Shown here: positions 62,053 to 64,000 of the stretch, piece after piece
How positions within the stretch are numbered: position 1 is the first letter of the stretch
How the letters are laid out: each line of letters opens with the position of its first letter
Assembly (NCBI GenBank): GCA_022009795.1
Contig: CP091724.1
Span: 1,789,501 to 1,853,500 of the forward strand
Source of the DNA: Anaerotruncus sp.
GTDB taxonomy: Bacteria > Bacillota > Clostridia > Oscillospirales > Acutalibacteraceae
Reading direction: 5' to 3'
DNA: 64,000 nucleotides
Program-made: the position numbers and the translations under genes
The notes under the pieces: model-generated
Database searches by the model: none
Told to the model about the DNA's origin: nothing
Seen by the model: the letters and a program-made list of their open reading frames with translations, nothing else

Positions 62053-63539
62053 ATGGCAGAGAGAAAAATTCGGCTCACGCCTTGGATTCATTTTGGTTTC
62101 CGCAGGCTGTGCGGTAGGAATCGGAAATGTTTGGAAATTTCCCTATATTTGCGGAATGTACGGCGGTGCGGCATTCATTTTGATGTATCTTGTGTTTCTT
62201 GTGGTGCTTGGGCTTCCGATTATGGTGTGCGAATTCACCGTCGGCAGAGGCAGCCGCAGAGGAATGGGCAAGGCCTTTGAGCAGCTTGAGCCGAAAGGCA
62301 GCCGCTGGCATTCGCTTAAATGGATAAGTATTTTGGGCAGCTATCTTTTAATGATGTTTTACACCATGGTGGGCGGCTGGATGCTTTATTATGCCTATCT
62401 TGAGGCATTCGGCAAGCTTTCAGGGCTTGATTCCGGCGGAATTGCACAGTTTTTCACAAATATGCTCTCGCAACCCGGCACGCTGACAATATGGACTGTT
62501 GCGGCAATCGTTATTTCATTTGCCGTTTGCGCACTGGGCCTTAAAAACGGCGTTGAAAAAATCACAAAAATCATGATGTCGCTTTTAGTGGTTTTAATGC
62601 TTGCGCTTGCCTGCAATTCGCTGTTTCTTTCAAATGCGGGTGAGGGCGTTAAGTTTTATCTTGTGCCCGATTTTAAATCCGTTGCGGAAAACGGAATAGG
62701 CAATGTTGTGTTTGCCGCAATGTCGCAGGCGTTCTTTACTCTGAGCCTCGGCATCGGTGCAATGGAAATATTCGGCAGCTATCTTGACAGAAAAAAGCGA
62801 CTTACGGGCGAGGCCGTAAGCATTGTGCTGCTTGACACCTTTGTTGCTCTTATGGCAGGATTTATCATTATTCCCGCTTGCTTTTTCTTTCGGCGTTCAG
62901 CCGGATTCCGGCCCGTCGCTTCTTTTCATAACTCTGCCGAATTTGTTTAACAATATGCCCGGCGGCAGAATTTGGGGCACGCTGTTTTTTGTGTTTATGT
63001 CTTTTGCGGCGCTTTCCACCATCATTGCTGTTTTTGAAAACATTATCGCAACCTATATGGATATGAGCGGATGGAGCAGAAAAAAGGCCGTTGGAGTTAA
63101 TTTTGTGCTTATCACGGCACTTTCTGTTCCTGCAATTCTTGGATTTAATTTGCTTTCGGGCTTTCAGCCGCTCGGCGAAGGCTCAACGATTATGGATTTG
63201 GAGGATTTTCTTGTTTCATCAAATCTTTTACCGCTCGGCAGCCTTGTGTTTGTTATGTTTTGCGTGCGCAAAAACGGCTGGGGCTTTGAAAATTTCATTA
63301 AAGAGGCCAACACGGGCAACGGAATAAAATTCCCCAAAGGCACGTTTATCAGAATTTATATGCAATATATTTTGCCGATTATCGTTACCGTTATTTATCT
63401 TAAAGGATATTACGACACATTTTCCTCTCGCTCAAAGCCGCTTCTTGCTTTTTGGATGTGCTTTGCGGCGCTGCTGCTGATTATTGTTTTCGGCATTTCA
63501 ATTTTTGCCGGAAAAGGAAAAGCGAAAAAAGCAAAATAA
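62053..63539 (+). CDS. Neurotransmitter:sodium symporter (SNF) family transporter, second copy (frameshifted)
   Basis: ATG 62053 (AGAGG upstream), MAERK then KFGSRLGFILVSAGCAVGIGNVWKFPYICGMYGGAA with the LeuT-type sodium-site segment. About 12 helices; YTMVGGWMLYYAY, FFTLSLGIGAMEIFGSYL and FMSFAALSTIIAVFENIIATYMD are conserved. Shifts near 62080 and 62890. About 493 residues. Related to, but clearly different from, the copy at 31067-32429. Sodium-coupled uptake of an amino acid or similar solute; its place beside glycan genes is unexplained. Confidence 0.92.
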
Positions 63540-63672
63540 GCCTAAAAGCAGACTTTGCCATTTTCAAACAAAAGCCACATATATCGTGATAAAGAGATTG
63601 GCAAAATAAATACACTTGATTGCAACCTAAAATCAAAGAAAAATGCCGCCGAAAGGCGCAGGAGTTGTTGCT

Positions 63673-64000
63673 ATGATTAAAACTAAGATTAAAAAAAGTA
63701 ATAAGCGGCGCAGTTGCCGTTGCGGCAGCGGCTGCAATAATAGGCGGAAGTATTGCGGCGGTGAACGCGAGAAAGCCGGTTTCCGTTGCCGAAAGGCCTG
63801 CCGCAGTGAAAACAAGCGATCAGCCGTTTGTAACCGAGGTGACGGGAGAAAGCAAAAATTTCAGGATTCCCGCAATGATCACCCTGGAAAGCGGAAGAAT
63901 TGTGGCGTCTGCAGATGCGAGATACGACACCACGCTTGACGGCGGAGGGCTTGACACCGTTGTTGCTTACAGCGATGACAGCGGCGCAACTTGGAACTCC
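63673..64000 (+). CDS. Exo-alpha-sialidase (GH33), N-terminal part, cut by window end
   Basis: ATG 63673 (AGGAG upstream). After correcting the A7 run at 63691 the protein is MIKTKIKKVISGAVAVAAAAAIIGGSIAAVNA, a signal peptide, then ESKNFRIPAMITLESGRIVASADARYDTTLDGGGLDTVVAYSDDSGATWNS. FRIP holds the first catalytic Arg, and SDDSGATW is the first Asp-box. The Asp of ADARYD is in the expected place. Secreted sialidase releasing sialic acid from mucin or milk glycans. Only about 108 residues are visible. Confidence 0.88.

Noticed and set aside
1..64000. Idea that poly-A/T shifts are real and read through by transcriptional slippage or programmed frameshifting
   Set aside because: They affect most genes at random places in both orientations, while equal runs elsewhere are correct. 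That fits run-length error better than regulated decoding.

Overview
The window looks like a chromosomal segment of an anaerobic, spore-forming, low-to-mid GC Firmicute of the class Clostridia, probably a gut Oscillospirales/Ruminococcaceae-type organism. The evidence is spore genes (cotJA, cotJB, ypeB, spoVAD), an aspS-gatCAB block, a CD1247-type protein directly after efp, and enzymes for host glycans (GH95, GH112, a GH136-like pair, GH33). The name of the organism cannot be read from the sequence. A striking general property is that more than half of the conserved genes are split by shifts of 1-2 bases. Nearly all lie in A or T runs of 4-8 bases, and nearly all are insertions. I read this as homopolymer error in the assembly rather than gene decay. 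Coordinates below are therefore for whole genes reconstructed across the shifts, and these are called CDS rather than pseudogenes.

Layout. 0-5 kb: a small membrane protein, an alkD-like/HAD operon, tRNA-Ala(GGC), a GtrB/GtrA-type pair and a DUF2798 protein. 5-11 kb: cotJAB, a hairpin-rich spacer, a lone mazF, dut, rpsU, aroQ, efp, a zinc-ribbon protein, a lipoprotein and ypeB. 11-25 kb: proB-proA, a Wzx-type flippase, glycogen phosphorylase, a GH13 amylase, a structured RNA candidate, aspS and gatCAB. 25-30 kb: a heterodimeric ABC exporter divergent from an XRE regulator with a clear operator, then spoVAD. 30-31 kb: an IS200/IS605-type element. 31-38 kb: an SNF transporter, radC, dgt, a DUF2975/HTH/DUF4153 membrane cassette and a cupin. 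38-47 kb: MATE, a GH95 lipoprotein, pyrG, DUF1846 and a possible ADP-ribosyltransferase-like protein.

47.6-56.1 kb is the most unusual part. It holds a secreted RHS/YD-repeat protein of about 2,200 residues with DNRLRE, jelly-roll and ricin-lectin modules. Its AT-rich C-terminal tip carries Cys and His motifs. Behind it are AT-rich orphan genes and two short scraps of the RHS coding sequence, the pattern expected when polymorphic-toxin tips and immunity genes are exchanged by recombination. 56.2-57.8 kb: an azlCD operon bracketed by a 44-bp perfect direct repeat.

57.8-64 kb is a divergent host-glycan module. On the minus strand a helical protein, a beta-helix protein (GH136-like) and GH112 galacto/lacto-N-biose phosphorylase form an operon. 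On the plus strand lie an SNF symporter and the start of a secreted sialidase. Together with the GH95 lipoprotein and the glycogen genes this suggests growth on mucin or milk-type oligosaccharides, with storage of carbon as glycogen.
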